From Pelodera strongyloides (taxonomy: Eukaryota > Nematoda > Chromadorea > Rhabditida > Rhabditidae): a DNA stretch of 64,000 nt. The DNA lies in NCBI GenBank assembly GCA_036852015.1, contig JAANDG010000562.1, positions 1 to 64,000 of the forward strand. The letters are read 5' to 3'. The translations under genes and the position numbers were made by a program. Positions 1-11,925 of this stretch are shown here, in pieces. How positions within the stretch are numbered: position 1 is the first letter of the stretch; each line of letters opens with the position of its first letter. Under the pieces are notes generated by a model. The model searched no databases. It had not been told where the DNA came from and saw nothing but the letters and a program-made list of their open reading frames with translations.

Positions 1-51
1 CGAGTATTCGAAAACTTCTTGCAGCTTGTAGGGCACCCTTTTATTGAGTCC

Positions 52-921
52 GAGGCCGTATTCACCATTCCGTTTCCCTGCAGGGAATCGCTCCCTGGGG
101 ACAATTTTCAAAAAATTAATCCCTAGGGAGCGATTCCCCGACAAATTAGTGATTCACCATTTTTCCCTATTTCCCCAAATGCTGTCAGGGAGTAGGGAAT
201 CTGTCCCCCACCTTTGGCTCGGGGTCTAATGATTCCCTGGGCACTTTTTCTAATGTTTACGGTTTTTATTTGATTTTTTCTAATGTTTAATTACGGGAAT
301 TTGCCCTATTAAAAGGTTTTTAATTTATAAGAATAATATAGTGCAAATTATGGACAAAACGGGCTTCAATTTTTACTGTCAAAAATTAACCAAATTTGAC
401 TAGGAACTTAAATTTGAGCAGGCTATGCGGCTACGCCTCGTACACTATTAGATACTCAATATTTTTTCTTTTATTGGTTGTGAGTGGTTTTCTAAAATTA
501 AATTATACCTACAAAAAAAGTCTCATATTATATTCGCTGAAAACGAGATTACAACAACGCCAGCGCCCCCCTCCTTATTTTCGAAAATGACAAAATGGAC
601 ATGGCACTCACTCATTTCTTAGCTCACCAAGAATAAAATGAAATTCACTGAAAATTTAGAATTCCCTCAAAAATAAATGGAGTTTGCTCAGATGGAGAGG
701 TGCACTAATAGTTTAAATTTCCGTTTAAAGTTTAATTTCCCCGCACAGTTTATTAATCCCTGTAGGGAAAAAATCCCTATCTCCCCAAATGAGTGTGAAT
801 CGGTTTGCAGTTCGGGGAACAGGGAATTTCTCCCTGTAGGGATAAAATCCCTCAGGGATTTTGTCCCCAGGGATTATTTGTCCCTGGGGACAAATTCCCC
901 GTGAGTGGTGAATACGGCCTC
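52..921. mobile_element. Non-autonomous element with ~16-20 bp terminal inverted repeats (GAGGCCGTATTCACCA)
   Basis: The left end GAGGCCGTATTCACCA (from 52) is matched in inverse at 906-921 (TGGTGAATACGGCCTC). Just inside both ends are many copies of short motifs such as CCCTGGGGA and CCCTGTAGGGA on either strand. No transposase-like reading frame is present; the short open frames are chance. A clear target duplication was not seen. A second, smaller element with the same ends lies at 4,538-4,716. Confidence 0.6.
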
Positions 922-1782
922 TCTGCTCTACTGCCAATTTCTAAAAAAATATTCGGATTTTCGTTGAGAAAAATCCAAAATGTTCAAAGGTCTCAAGGAC
1001 ACTTTTGACATTTAGTTTAAGCTCGAATGATGGTATACGCAATGTAGAATATTTATATAGAATGTAATCCAAAAATCTGTTCCTATTGCACCGTTTTACC
1101 AACTTTCCTGTAATTTTCACCACTAAAACGTAAGTTCATGTGCCCCTTATCGCACTGCTTGAGGCTTGGACTAATACAATAAAACTAAAAAAGACATAAG
1201 AAAAATGTCGCACACGAGAAATATTGTGCAAAAAGCGGAGAGACTTATGAGCAACGTTTTTGGATTCAGAACTTTATCTATCATTTGCGGCTTTTAGGCT
1301 ATTACTTGTCCGTTACGCTAAAGCGAGGTGTAGACCTAAGTTTCGACTCTATAAAGACTATAAAGACTACCAATTCAGTTTCACAAACCATCCATTTTGC
1401 TTTAACGTTGTTTAACCCAGGTTTACACTCCACTTTGGTACCTTTTCATTTTCTTTGACACTCTTTTTCAGAAGTATTTAGGAATTTAGGTGCTTCTCAC
1501 ATCTCACTAACAATAAGATAGATATAGAGCGTTGGTAGTTAAGCTAAGCTTCTCCCTATGAAAATTAGAACTCCCTAAATAATCAGTAGTGACATTGCTG
1601 AATCTCTCAGGAAATCCGTTAAAGGTCTTCTTGCATAACATTTTGTAAGGCTCACATATTTCGGTACCAATCATATACCTTGCATAGGACTTATGTGAAA
1701 CGAACACTTGATTCCACAGAATTTCGATTATTGCCGAAAATTGTCAATGGTGAATGCATGGTTAGAAACTTTTTAGTTACAG
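922..1782. other. AT-rich stretch, no gene recognised
   Basis: I see no paralogue exon or repeat family member here. A segment near 1,695-1,780 begins after a possible acceptor and could be an additional 5' exon of gene A, but frame and phase could not be confirmed. Confidence 0.4.
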
Positions 1783-4700
1783 CGACACATGTTTACCCTC
1801 GGACCTTACGATCAAGCAGCCGGTCCGCCTATGGTAACAAATAATTTCTATGGAAATTATGTTCCCCCACGTGCTTTTATCACAGCCTATGGTCCCGGTG
1901 ACGACTGTGTTCCTAGTGGCGACATAACTGAAATCTGCTTTCGGTGTGTTTTAGCTTACAATAATGGTTCTTGGAATTGTGCCAATTTGTAGTTCTGCTT
2001 TGAAAAAATGAGGGAAACGTGAGCCTGATATTCTCCTTCTTATCTGCCGCAGAACACTTTTTATTCTAATCAGTAAGCCTACTAGTGAGCTTATTTTGTG
2101 CGAAGTCATGAATAAAAAGGTCATTTTTAGCCCGTTGGTGCCCGGAGGAAGAAGATATATTGCGTGCGAGAAAAACGAGTTGGATACAATTCCACGGTCC
2201 CAAATTTTGCCACTAGGCCTGCATGTTAGCTTAGAGGGACTCCGAATACACTGGCAAAGACCTGATTCGCTTGGTAAGGCGTGTTACCTATTGGAACTTA
2301 AGCATGATCCCCACGAAGATTGTCCGAGCCTATTAATTGATGTATTAAAGAGAAATATCTGCCGATTTTTGAAACACATCGTGGACAGTTGAATTCTTAT
2401 GTATTTATGCAAAGCTGCTCGAATCCAGCTCGATATTTTTTATTCTAATTTATGATCATTTGCATAGGCCGCATAAGAATGCTTTTGTACTCGATGTGTT
2501 TGAAAAACCGGCCGGTATTTCGCTTTGAATAACACCACAGGTCTAATAATCAACATCGAGAGCTAGGTGCAAGAAGATTTGTTGTTGTTGTTTGGCATAA
2601 ATCAGTACCACAGTTTGCCTACCACAGTTTATGTTCAGATTTCACGGTTCCGTACCCGTACATGATTGAAATAGAGGGCCGAGAGGACTCACTCCACGCT
2701 ATGCTTCTTCCAGTCACTGCTAACTCTTATTCCTTTCCAGCACTACCGGGTGTTTTGTATGACGTAAGTCACGGCATTATTCTAGTAACCTCTTTAATTT
2801 AAAGTTTTCCCAATGTTTCTGTGGTAAATCTCCCAGGTTGCTCAAACGTTGCTGCGTAAACCGTTTTGCATACTACGCAAAATTGGGGAAGATATTCTCA
2901 AAAGAAGATCCTCAGAAGTGAACCGCAGTTTGAGCTTGAAAATGCGTTTCTGAGACTAAAATACAAAGTGTTGCATCGTAAAATGCTTCTAGATATCGAT
3001 TTCATTAATGTTAACATATTCGTTTGTGTTTTCAACCCGTTGTACGTCCGGAAAAGATAATTCATGACATGAACTCCATACATTATCATTTCTAAACGTC
3101 TAATAAACTAATCATTTTAGATCACGCTCCATTACCTTCTTCTTGGCCAACTTTATCCAGAAAATGCATTTATCAGGAATGCTAAAGCAAGCAAGTTTTT
3201 GCAATATTTCACACTTACCCGGTGATGAAAACAACTTCATTTGTACTCCCTGTGCGTTGAAAAAAAAATGAACGACGGTTTTGTTAATATCCAGATTTAA
3301 AGCGAAATACTGACCGGGTTTTTGAAACGCATCGTGGGCAAGTGAGTTCTTATGTATTTATGCTAATTTACTCGAATTTAGCCGGATTATTTATTCTAAT
3401 TTACGCTCGTTTGCATAAGCTGCATACGAATGCTGGTCTACCCGATGCGTTTATAAAACCGGCCGGTAATTCGCTTTAAAGGGACAGGCCCATCAAATTA
3501 AACCTATATTTACGATTTCGTCTTAAAGGGTCAGGCCCATTTCAAATGACCCCTATTTTTGATGACTCCATCGGATTCTCCGTTTAAAATATAGTAGGCT
3601 GAATTTTTTTTCTAATTTTCAAACGCAAAATTCACACACTATTCGGCAATTTACCGTGGGCAGTCATACCCAACTATTTATCGCAGTATACACGCCCCTT
3701 CGCGCTGATTGGCCAATTTCGCAATTGCCACGCCCAATAGAGCATATTGCCCAATTAGCGCGAGTGGGGCGTGACAACTGCGATAAATAGTTGGGTATGA
3801 CTGGCAATGGTAAATTGCCGAATACTGCGTGAATTTTGCGCTTGAAAATTAGAAAAATATCGTATCCTACTATATATGATATGAAGAATCAGATGGAATC
3901 GTCAAAAATAGGGGTCATTTGAAATGGGCCTGACCCTTTAATTTTTATTAAAGTGTTTATTACAATATATGCAAACCAAATTTTATCGACATTCACAACG
4001 GGGAACTTTCTCCGACGAGCGCATCACAAATGTATACCGTTGCCTGGCCCTCCTCTCGTTGTCTATCCGCTCTGGTTGTCTGCTCTCTCGGTTTTTCCCT
4101 GGCACCTCTTTATTGAGCATACTCTCTCATGCGTAATTTTGTAACTGTGTTATAACATACAAGAAGTAAAAGAATTATTAGGACTAAATGGATGCAAGTA
4201 CGGTACCCTTATGAGTTGGGTTCGGCGTAAAAAAGTTCCCCTGGGTGAATGTGGATAAAAATTAGTGTGTATATATTGTAATAAACGCTGCTAATAAAAA
4301 ATAACATGAAATCATAAATATATGTTTATTTTGACGGGCCTGTCCCTTTAAATGTTTTTGTTCACCGGACTCTTATCGTTTAGTGCGTTCCAAGAAAGAA
4401 CTGGAGCAAGTGTACCTTGCAACAGCAAAAAGCCCCAAAAGTGTGCCATTTCTAGAAATCTACAGGCAAGTTAATAAATATTTGATAAAAAAAACCACCG
4501 CTCAGAACATAAGGTTGTTCTTCTGCATTGCAGATCAGAGGCCGTATTCACCACTCAAGGGTAAACATTTCTCTAGAGACAAAACTGTTGGAACGCATTT
4601 TTCGGGAAGGAGAGTGAGTGGTGAATGCAAATTTTGTGACATAATCTCGCTTTCTAGGTAAATTTTCTCCGAGAGACAGTTTTCTCATGGGGTAAACGGA

Positions 4701-7700
4701 GTGGTTCATACGGCCTCAGTATCGTTTGTAGAAAACCTAAAGATGGTGTAGATATTCAAACCCAAACGTACGTTTCAGGTTTTGTCGTTGATCCACCTCG
4801 TTGGCACATCATGTCTTTATTCAAAATCCGTTTCACAAAAAAAACATTCATTTAAATTAAAGAGGTTACTAGATTACTAGAATAATGGCGTAACTTGCGT
4901 CATAAAAAACACCCGGTAGTGCTGGAAAGGAATAAGAGTTAGCAGTGACTGGACTGGAAGAAGCATAGCGTGGAGTGAGCCATCTGCCCTCTATTTCAAT
5001 CTTGTACGGGTGTGGAACCGTGAAATCCGTGAAAAAAAAAAGTTCACCTACCGGTAACACTCTTCAGATGTAAACCGGCCTCTTATTTCCGTGATATTGT
5101 GAAGAACGGAAACGGAATAATGAAGACGTACATCAAGGATGATATGGGAATCGCAGCAAACGCGATAAATGGAATTATTAGCGGTGACTAACTTGAGACA
5201 TTTACGATGGCGGATGACTTGAAGTAATTTTCGCGTCTTACAATTAGTTCCCGCTTTACTTCGGAGTAATTAGCTTGATGTCACGGAAAGGAACGTTGGC
5301 ATGCGACAGGAGCGGCGTTGTTTCAGCTGGAAAACTTTCTGGTCTTTTCGTCGCAGCTAACCGCCCACATTTCCATATCCGTTTTATTTTCAACAATTAA
5401 CTGAACATACTAACCGTGAGTGTCTCTAAAACCCACTCTGATGTGCATTTGGATTCGCTTGATTGAGTATATATTGTTTTGCTTTTCATCCTGGCTCTGT
5501 AAGTTATGGGGTTTCCAAGTATGGTGGTGAATATTTACAGTATATTGGCCGTGCAGAAATACGGTATTATTGAGAGAATCACACCGATTTTTGGGATACT
5601 TGGAAACCCCATAAAACAAAGCTTTAATTAAAGGGATAGGTTCATCTCAAATCACCTCTCTTTTTATTAGCATCATTCACAATGAAAATTAAATCAATCA
5701 CAGAACAATACGCCTCGAAGAAGAAGCTTCGTTTATTGGAAGCTAGTTGATCGGAAGCCAAAATCTAAACTCAAAAACTAATACCGTACGCTGGCAATTA
5801 GCGGGCTAATGGCAAATAGCCAAGAGCGAATTAAATGATATACTACACGGGAAATAATGACCTGCCGAGTGTAGTTTGTAACTTGGCTAATGCCATTAGC
5901 CCGCTCGATCTGTGTACGGTATTAGTTTTTGAGTTTAGATTTTGCCTTCCGGTCAACTAGCTTCCAATAAAGGAAGCTTTTTCTGCGAATCGTATTGCTC
6001 TGTGATTGATTTAATTTTCATTGTGAATGATAGTTGTGCTATTATCAATAAAAACAATAAAAGAGGGGTGATTTGAGATGAACCTATCCCTTGAATGTAT
6101 ATTCCCACTACAGGTCTTTTCTTCATGGTGCGACCAATCAACTTTGGCGAGTTGCCGGACACATCGCCTTTCGGTGATAAAATGCTCATTTTGGAGGCCG
6201 ATAGATTTCTCAACCCGATTCTACACAAGTTTGTATTTAAATTGAAATACCGGCCGGTTTTTGAAACGCATTGCGTACACCTGCTTTTGTATAATAGTTT
6301 TACCTCTGTATGTGTTTCAGCATGTATTTCGCTGACTACTACCGCTTCAACTACGCTAAATATGCGACAGTTGTGGTATGCAGAAAGGGATCGGCTAATG
6401 ACAAGTTGGTATTTCCATATATCTTCCTCCCGTTTAAAAAGCATCACATATAATGATTTCATCATATATAATGATGATGATTTATACCACCTCATTCCAT
6501 GTTCTTTCTTTTGTGTTTCAGTCAATCTTCTTGTTATATAAAAGAGTAACTGTAGTGGGCGCTAGCACCCTGTGCGTTACGGAAGTTTAATTTGAATAAA
6601 CTGTTTCGCAGTGTAAATTGGGTGGAGAGGCAAACGAAGCTCATTATGCAAAAGAACAACTTTGTGGTTTTGACTTTTCACAAGAGTTTCATCTACGTTT
6701 TAGACATTTCATAAATATGGAAAGACGCCTTCAGGCGGCGTAGCCCTCTGGTAATTACATTTCAATTCCTACAACATTAGGATTTACAAGTTTAGATATT
6801 GTTCCGCTACGCTGAAATTACTGAACCCAGAAAACAATGACCTGCTGCGAGTTCAGGTACTTTTCGCTTATTATATTGATTTTTTTTTGGAGATTAAAAA
6901 AATGTAAATCGAAATTATAGATAACTTCCATAATGCAAAGTTGTGTAGTACTGTACCAAATCCAAATGAAGGGAACAGCGCCGCTACCGTAATCCCGTTC
7001 GCTTATTGGAGCATAATATAGAGAATAGACGACGGGGCGGAGCAAATAAAAATGGAGATGTTTGCATACTGTAGTACCCGCACGAAGGACCATTGCTAAT
7101 TTATCTAGAGAACAACGTTCTTTTTTTAGTAGAAACGAGGTTGGTTTTGCTGTAGTTTTCTTCATCTATAAAATGCGCCAATAGTTTTCCTTTAGGAAAA
7201 AAATTAACCGTTCACATTTTTAAATTTAATTAAGTTTGTTTTACGCTTCAAGAGCGTGCACCTTTATTCAAGGGAGTTCAAAGTACAATTTCAAGGTTTG
7301 CTTATGACATGTTCCGCAGACGTCCTGAGCAGTAGGCGACGAGTTCCAGATGACAAATTGCTCGACGTCTTCGGGCTAGGGCCAGGAGGGTTCGCCCATG
7401 GTTCCCTCGCCTGGCGGCGGTTGGTTTCAAAGATGTCACGGGCCGGAATCGTTATTTTCATTTTCAGGAGCTCCAAGGCGGTGTGAACCAACCAACTAGC
7501 TCTCCGATACAATTTTCATACTCGACTAATGCGGTTCGTTTATTTGATAACTATTTTATAACAACCGCCGAATAGCTAATGAAATGTCTGAGAGTCTGAG
7601 CAAGTAGTATAAGTTTAGTATAAAGATTATAAAGTGCATCCGGTTCACCTTGGCCCCACCCTTGAAAACGAGAAATCAGTTTGAATTTGGAAAACCTTAC

Positions 7701-8448
7701 TCAAATCAGTTCTTTTTCAGAATTTATGGGTTGAAATTTGCGTAACTGAAGACGTAGACCTAAAAGAGTACCTAACAAAGGACCTAAATGAGGTTCCAGG
7801 GAGATGGAAGAACGTTGAACACATCGGTTTGTTTCACTATTACTTTTTTTTAATTCTAATTAACAATTTTTCATAATTATATTCGGTAATTAACATAACA
7901 TAACATAACATTTATTACGAACATAAAATGTCGCAAAAGTTTTTTCAAGGCAATGCCACAATGAATAACTATGAAACGTGAAAATGCAAATCTGATTAAA
8001 AGCACCAAATAAAAACATTGTAGATTTACAGGAATAGGCGAGGGACGCAAACATGTCATGTCAGTGACAGCCCGCTTCCATCAAATCTACATATACTAAT
8101 GATATTATTTCGTTTAGTTCCCGACCCGGCTCGTCCTGGACAATAGTAAGAGCGGAAGACCGCGTACTATGACAAGCAAAAATAATGGATAAAGCACTCG
8201 GAACTCTTTTAGCCTGACAAATACAAGCACACCCTAGATTACCGTTTATTTCGATCCGAATTTCTACGTGCAATTACCAATAGGGTGACACAAAAATCGT
8301 AACATACATACATGTGTACCATTTGTAATTTGATTAATTACCTTCGCACTGACGTTAACATACATATGCGTATTCTTATTTTATTTCTTATTTAGGATCT
8401 ACCGTTTGTCACATGCCTTTAAATGTTAGAGCTACAGTTTTGCAATGA
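1783..8448 (+). CDS. Gene A: multi-exon gene of unrecognised family (5' end missing), paralogue of gene B
   Basis: Visible exons: 1783-1988, 2074-2273, 2639-2763, 3121-3190, 4384-4465, 5068-5183, 6114-6228, 6321-6404, 7721-7826, 8396-8448 (TGA), followed by AATAAA near 8,548. Intron phases join without a stop from the first to the eighth exon. Seven exons align with gene B, four with exactly the same length as in B (125, 116, 115, 84 nt) and the same phases, which is the main support. Conserved peptides include GLFF.VR, SPFG and MYF..YY. A gene B exon of 61 nt (phase 2 to 0) has no counterpart found between 6,404 and 7,721, so the join there is incomplete. Two introns start with GC instead of GT (after 3,190 and 4,465). 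Introns carry many TTAA elements. Function not recognised; the extracellular look (Cys, aromatic, beta-rich) is only an impression. The start codon was not found. Confidence 0.6.
2349..2524. mobile_element. TTAA palindromic element, family 2 (AGCGAAATACCGGCCGG ends)
   Basis: Diverged copy: left part AAATATCTGCCGATTTTTGAAAC, right part ends GGCCGGTATTTCGCT, flanked by TTAA on the left and TTGA on the right. Lies in the intron after exon 2 of gene A. Confidence 0.6.
3301..3475. mobile_element. TTAA palindromic element, family 2
   Basis: Ends AGCGAAATAC and inverse AATTCGCT, with the family core ATCGTGG..., GCATACGAATGCTGG. Its right-hand TTAA (3,476-3,479) is also the left-hand TTAA of the next element. 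Confidence 0.75.
3480..4347. mobile_element. TTAA palindromic element, family 1 (AGGGACAGGCCC ends), carrying a nested copy
   Basis: Ends AGGGACAGGCCCATCAAA and the inverse TTGACGGGCCTGTCCCT, flanked by TTAA at 3,476-3,479 and 4,348-4,351. It is interrupted at 3,527-3,937 by a second TTAA element, so the original unit is 3,480-3,526 plus 3,938-4,347. The usual stem region (TATACCGTTGCC...) is only partly palindromic here. Confidence 0.75.
3527..3937. mobile_element. Nested TTAA palindromic element (AGGGTCAGGCCCATTTCAAA ends)
   Basis: Long inverted arms: AGGGTCAGGCCCATTTC at the left and GAAATGGGCCTGACCCT at the right, with CGATAAATAGTTGGGTATGACTG in the arms, flanked by TTAA at 3,523-3,526 and 3,938-3,941. 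Sits inside another family 1 element. Confidence 0.8.
4538..4716. mobile_element. Small element with GAGGCCGTATTCACCACTC ends
   Basis: Left end GAGGCCGTATTCACCACTC, right end GAGTGGTTCATACGGCCTC, plus an internal GTGAGTGGTGAATGC. Same terminal family as the 52-921 element. Lies in an intron of gene A. Confidence 0.6.
4855..5033 (-). pseudogene. Inverted copy of gene A exon 3 with its intron border
   Basis: On the minus strand this repeats 2,636-2,803: same peptide start TVP.PYKIEIEGR and the tail VTANSYSFPALPGV, followed by the copied intron start. Small insertions and deletions break the frame compared with the plus-strand exon (2639-2763). It forms the far arm of an inverted repeat within gene A and is unlikely to be used as an exon. 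Confidence 0.65.
5506..5611. repeat. Short hairpin with 17-bp arms
   Basis: ATGGGGTTTCCAAGTAT at 5,506 is inverted at 5,595-5,611 (ATACTTGGAAACCCCAT). No coding signal seen inside; probably a tiny DNA-transposon derivative. Confidence 0.5.
5632..6091. mobile_element. TTAA-type palindromic element (AGGGATAGGTTCATCTCAAAT ends)
   Basis: The arms AGGGATAGGTTCATCTC / GAGATGAACCTATCCCT continue inward for roughly 200 bp, including AATTAAATCAATCACAGA and its inverse. Left flank TTAA (5,628-5,631), right flank TGAA, a likely decayed TTAA. The 190-codon minus-strand open frame over this element and exon 7 is not a gene. Confidence 0.75.
6235..6290. mobile_element. Fragment of TTAA family 2 element
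   Basis: Only the left end is kept: TGAAATACCGGCCGGTTTTTGAAACGCATTG. It follows exon 7 of gene A. Confidence 0.55.
7244..7490 (-). mobile_element. tRNA-derived SINE, head lost
   Basis: On the minus strand it carries the body and tail also seen at 38,752-38,995: CGGCCCGTGA, GACGTCGAGCAATT, CTGGAACTCGTC, GGAACATGTCATAAGC and the terminal CTTGAATAAAGGTGC. The box A/box B head of the sibling copy is replaced by sequence resembling the body of the 19.75 kb SINE (GCTCC, CCAAGGCGGTGT). Lies between exons 8 and 9 of gene A. Confidence 0.6.
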
Positions 8449-9690
8449 AACCATTTTTGTTGTACACCCTTTTTATTTGTTTTCAAATACTTTGTTATGT
8501 TATTATGTAGTTGTCACTTGTCACTTTCAGCATTGATTGTATGTGTGAATAAAGTAGTGATATTTTATTTTTAACTGATGAAATAATAAACGGTACAAGT
8601 CCTCATGACCCCTAAAGTTGTGCTGTAGTATTCTGCAATTCTGCTCCTTATTTACCATAGAGAAATAACTAATAGCTTACATTTGAAGGACTGCGCCAAG
8701 TTACCACGGTAATGTACCGCTGAAAAAATCTAGAATACGTTCTTCTTTAGCTTACGCCTACGGAATAGAATCCCAGTGACTTTAATTTGACTAACAAAAA
8801 TTGTTCAATAGCCGCGCAGAAAACAATTCTCTGCTACGGCTGAGAGCGAGAATGCGCCACCAGTACGACCTAGCGCGTGGCACACTTGCGCCGCACATTC
8901 CGCGCCCCGCAAAAAGCGCGCCAGCAGGAGCTGTACCTCTGCTTCTGCTGGTTCGCAACCCCAGAATAAGATTATAGCTCCAAGATGCAGCTATTTCTTA
9001 GTTGTGCCGCATCCCTCATAAAAAGCGGCAGGAACTGTATCCTTTTGGCACGCAACCTACCAATGAGATTAAATTAAATATTTATTGACACATAGCTAGC
9101 GACACGCTGCAGCTTATCCTGCCCGGTCTCACAAATGCCTATGCATATCTAGGACTACAAACCACAGCTCCACAACATCGCAGCGAGAAACAGGGTTCGC
9201 CTTAGCAGCATCGCGATCGTTTAAACTGCATTGGTGGTGCACAAGCGTACAATTCCAAATGGCGCGCAGCTCCTCAAAATTGCGCGAAAACTCTATAATA
9301 CAATTTAGACATCGGGCGAATAAGGCATAAAGACTAAAGCGCATAATAAAGCCGTGTGCAGCTTCTCTCGCGTGCGCTCGGCTAGCTCACTACACCAAAA
9401 TCGAAATACTGAGGAACAAAAAGGCTAAAATAAAATGACTTCCTGCATCGTCGTTCTGCTTTCTGCCAGATCCGATATCCGTTGACTCCGCTCCTTGTAA
9501 TCGAATCCCAAACAAACAACACAATAATTTTGTTTAAACAACAATAAGCAACACAATAATTTTTTTCAAAATGTATGTACTCTATGTATACTGTCAATGT
9601 CTAGGTGTTTATAGGCTGTATTCTTTTATTACCTGTAAGTAGTTCACGAATTGCCGGTTATATTTGTATGACCCCGTACTTGTTTTTTTA
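8449..9690. other. Intergenic, no gene recognised
   Basis: Holds the gene A AATAAA (8,548) and, at 8,820-9,060, a GC-richer block (GCGCCGCACATTCCGCGCC, paired AGCAGGAG / CTTCTGCTGG) that looks like a decayed repeat. No spliced or long coding signal seen. Confidence 0.4.
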
Positions 9691-9846
9691 AAGCGAAATA
9701 CCGGCCGGTTTCTGAAGCACATCGTGGACAACTGAATTCTTACGTATTTATGCTAATTAACTTGGGTTTACTCGAATTTTTATTCTAATTTATGTTTATT
9801 TGCATAGGCTGCATAAGAATGCTGGTGTGCTGGCTGTGTTTTCAAA
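9691..9846. mobile_element. TTAA family 2 element with eroded right end
   Basis: Left end TTAAAGCGAAATACCGGCCGG and core CATAGGCTGCATAAGAATGCTGG are clear; the right inverted end is lost after TGTGTTTTCAAAA. Confidence 0.6.
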
Positions 9847-11376
9847 AGTCACCTTTAATTACCTTTGTTCTTCTGTAAATGAAAACAGTGGTAGGCCTAA
9901 TAGATTAGTTGTCGTTCTATTACCATATGCGTACCTCAGTCAGCCCATTTTATTATTTTGTAATTTCCTATTGCGTGTATAGTTTAGTCTCTCATGCACA
10001 TGCTCTAAATGTTCCGTTTTTGTTTCAGAGTTCACACATTTTCCTTGAAAATTAGTTTAATCCTTTTTAATACTACATTTCGCGATTTTGAAGGCACATT
10101 TATTTCGCAAACATTTTTTTTTTCATAATTACTGTTCTTTTTTGCCCAAAGGAGTAATAATATTCGAAATTTTGATCCATGATAATAGAGCATCAATACA
10201 TTTTCTATTTGTGTGGCAAACAGATTCTGACAATGGAACCCTGTTTTTACTTTTTTTGCGCGGCGATTGCAGCGCTCACACGCAGTGAGCGAATTCGCCG
10301 CCACGCGCTTTCGAAGGCTAAACCTGCAAATAGGTGGCTAATAAGCACGGTTGTTTTTTTATACTCACTGCTCATAGCGTTTTAGTATTGACAAGTTTAC
10401 TGATATTTAACCCCTGTTGAGGCAAACAGCGCCTTTTTAATTGCATGGTATTTTGTAAAAAAAAACTTGTAAAATTTGCAAAAATAATTGCTTCTGAGAA
10501 ATGTTTGGTCGAAGATTATTAATATAAAATTGACGTTTGCTCCATTATTGTCATGGAAACGTTGCTGAGAGCTTTAATTAAATTACTATTATCATTTTAT
10601 GCATTCATTTTTTTTATTTCCCGCTGAAGCTGAAGTGATGCATATTTCAAACGATCTCATAGCCTCAAATATTTAAAAGGAGTGATGCCCCGTGTTTTTG
10701 TGAACAGCAGGTAATACCGCTTTAACCTATTTTTTTTTTTTTTTTGTAAGACGAAAATGGATAGCAAGATTGCATAAATAGGTTTTGAAACAGCCTTATG
10801 CAATGATGAAACTCCGCAGCATTGCCGCTCACGTGCGCCACCTCAATCTGTTGGACCTTCTTTTTGTGCGCGGCGATGGCGCGAGTTTCACGAGGTACAA
10901 CATTATGATACATCACCACAAATATAAATACCTTCTCATAAGCACTCCAGAATAGTTTTGCTGATGATGTATTTTTTCATTACTCGAATTTTTTGTGCAG
11001 AGAGTAGGTTGCGTCGGCCAGGTCGCTCCAAAATAGCCGCAATATTCATAATATACTACATGAGTCTTTAGACAATACAAGTGAATTGTTCTCCTTTTAG
11101 TTTTGCGAAGGATCAGGACGCGAATCGTGCATTAGAGAATGCAAAGACTTCAAAGGAATCCATTTTAATTCTCAAAACACCTTCCGATTACCAGCAAGAT
11201 GTCGGAAATAATATGTCAAGTTTACTCCTCACCTTCGATAAACTGCGGTATTTTTTATTCATTATGGCAGGCTAGAATGAGGTTGTTGTTGTGAGTTCGT
11301 GCACTGATGAAACGCGGGTAGTTCTCGGCGGACAGCGAAAATTTAGAGCCGGATAAAAAAGTGCGCGTTGACTTCG
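9847..11376. other. AT-rich intergenic DNA, no gene recognised
   Basis: Contains two related GC-richer spots on opposite strands (GCGCGGCGATTGCAGCGCTCACACG at 10,258 and GTGCGCGGCGATGGCGCGAG at 10,866), each after a poly-T or purine tract, suggesting a decayed repeat pair. Open frames here are short and overlapping and I do not call a gene. Confidence 0.35.
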
Positions 11377-11690
11377 CCCAAGCCTCGCCAGTTTGTCGCG
11401 ACAGCGCCCGCAAGCCTCGCCAGTTTGTCGCGACAGCGTCCTAAGCTTCGCCAGTTTGTCGCGACAGCGTCCCAAGCTTCGCCAGTTTGTCGCGCCACGC
11501 CCCAAGCTTCGCCAGTTTGTCGCGACAGCGCCCCAAGCTGTGCCAGTTTGTCGCGACAGCGCCCCGCCCCAAGCTTTGCCAGTTTGTCGCGACAGCGCCC
11601 CAAGCTGTGCCAGTTTGTCGCGACAGCGCCCCAAGCTGTGCCAGTTTGTCGCGACAGCGCCTCAAGCTTCGCCAATCGACAGCGCGCGCG
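11377..11690. repeat. 31-bp minisatellite (GCCAGTTTGTCGCGACAGCG), about 10 units
   Basis: Nine near-identical copies of GCCAGTTTGTCGCG plus a truncated tenth, spaced about 30-36 bp, with CAAGC(C/T)TCG or CAAGCTGTG between them. The unit contains the palindrome TGTCGCGACA. Because the unit is not a multiple of three, every frame on both strands is open over parts of the array; those open frames are artefacts. Confidence 0.9.
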
Positions 11691-11749
11691 AGAACCTGGC
11701 CAGAGTCTTACTAATATAGTATTGAAAAAGTGACACTAATACATTTGTA

Positions 11750-11880
11750 TATGCATGGCTGAACTTTGGCATGCATGCAGTCATTTAAGCCGAAAAGCAT
11801 GCATGCCGTCAATCGTGCAGCAGGCGTGCTTTTTTTGAAAGTCAACCGCTGGTCATGCATGCCGCAGTTGTTGCACTAAC
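11750..11880. repeat. CATGCATGC cluster, left
   Basis: Three CATGCATGC sites within about 90 bp. They face a second cluster at 12,580-12,680 across the family 1 element, suggesting arms of a larger decayed inverted-repeat element. Confidence 0.6.
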
Positions 11881-11925
11881 CGTGCATTTTCATTTTTTCG
11901 AAAAAATCACTTTTTTATGCTTTAA

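Noticed and set aside
1703..1788. Trypsin-like string (IVNGE...FLVTATHV)
   Set aside because: Spacing between the two motifs is far too short for a trypsin fold, and the frame closes soon after. Chance.
5953..6541. 190- and 148-codon open frames on opposite strands
   Set aside because: They run across a palindromic element and two real gene A exons; no splice or paralogue support for either as a whole.
6818..7165. 115-codon minus-strand frame
   Set aside because: Within an intron of gene A, no acceptor/donor logic and no family match.
11272..11733. Several 70-120 codon frames with repeated peptides
   Set aside because: All are translations of the 31-bp minisatellite.
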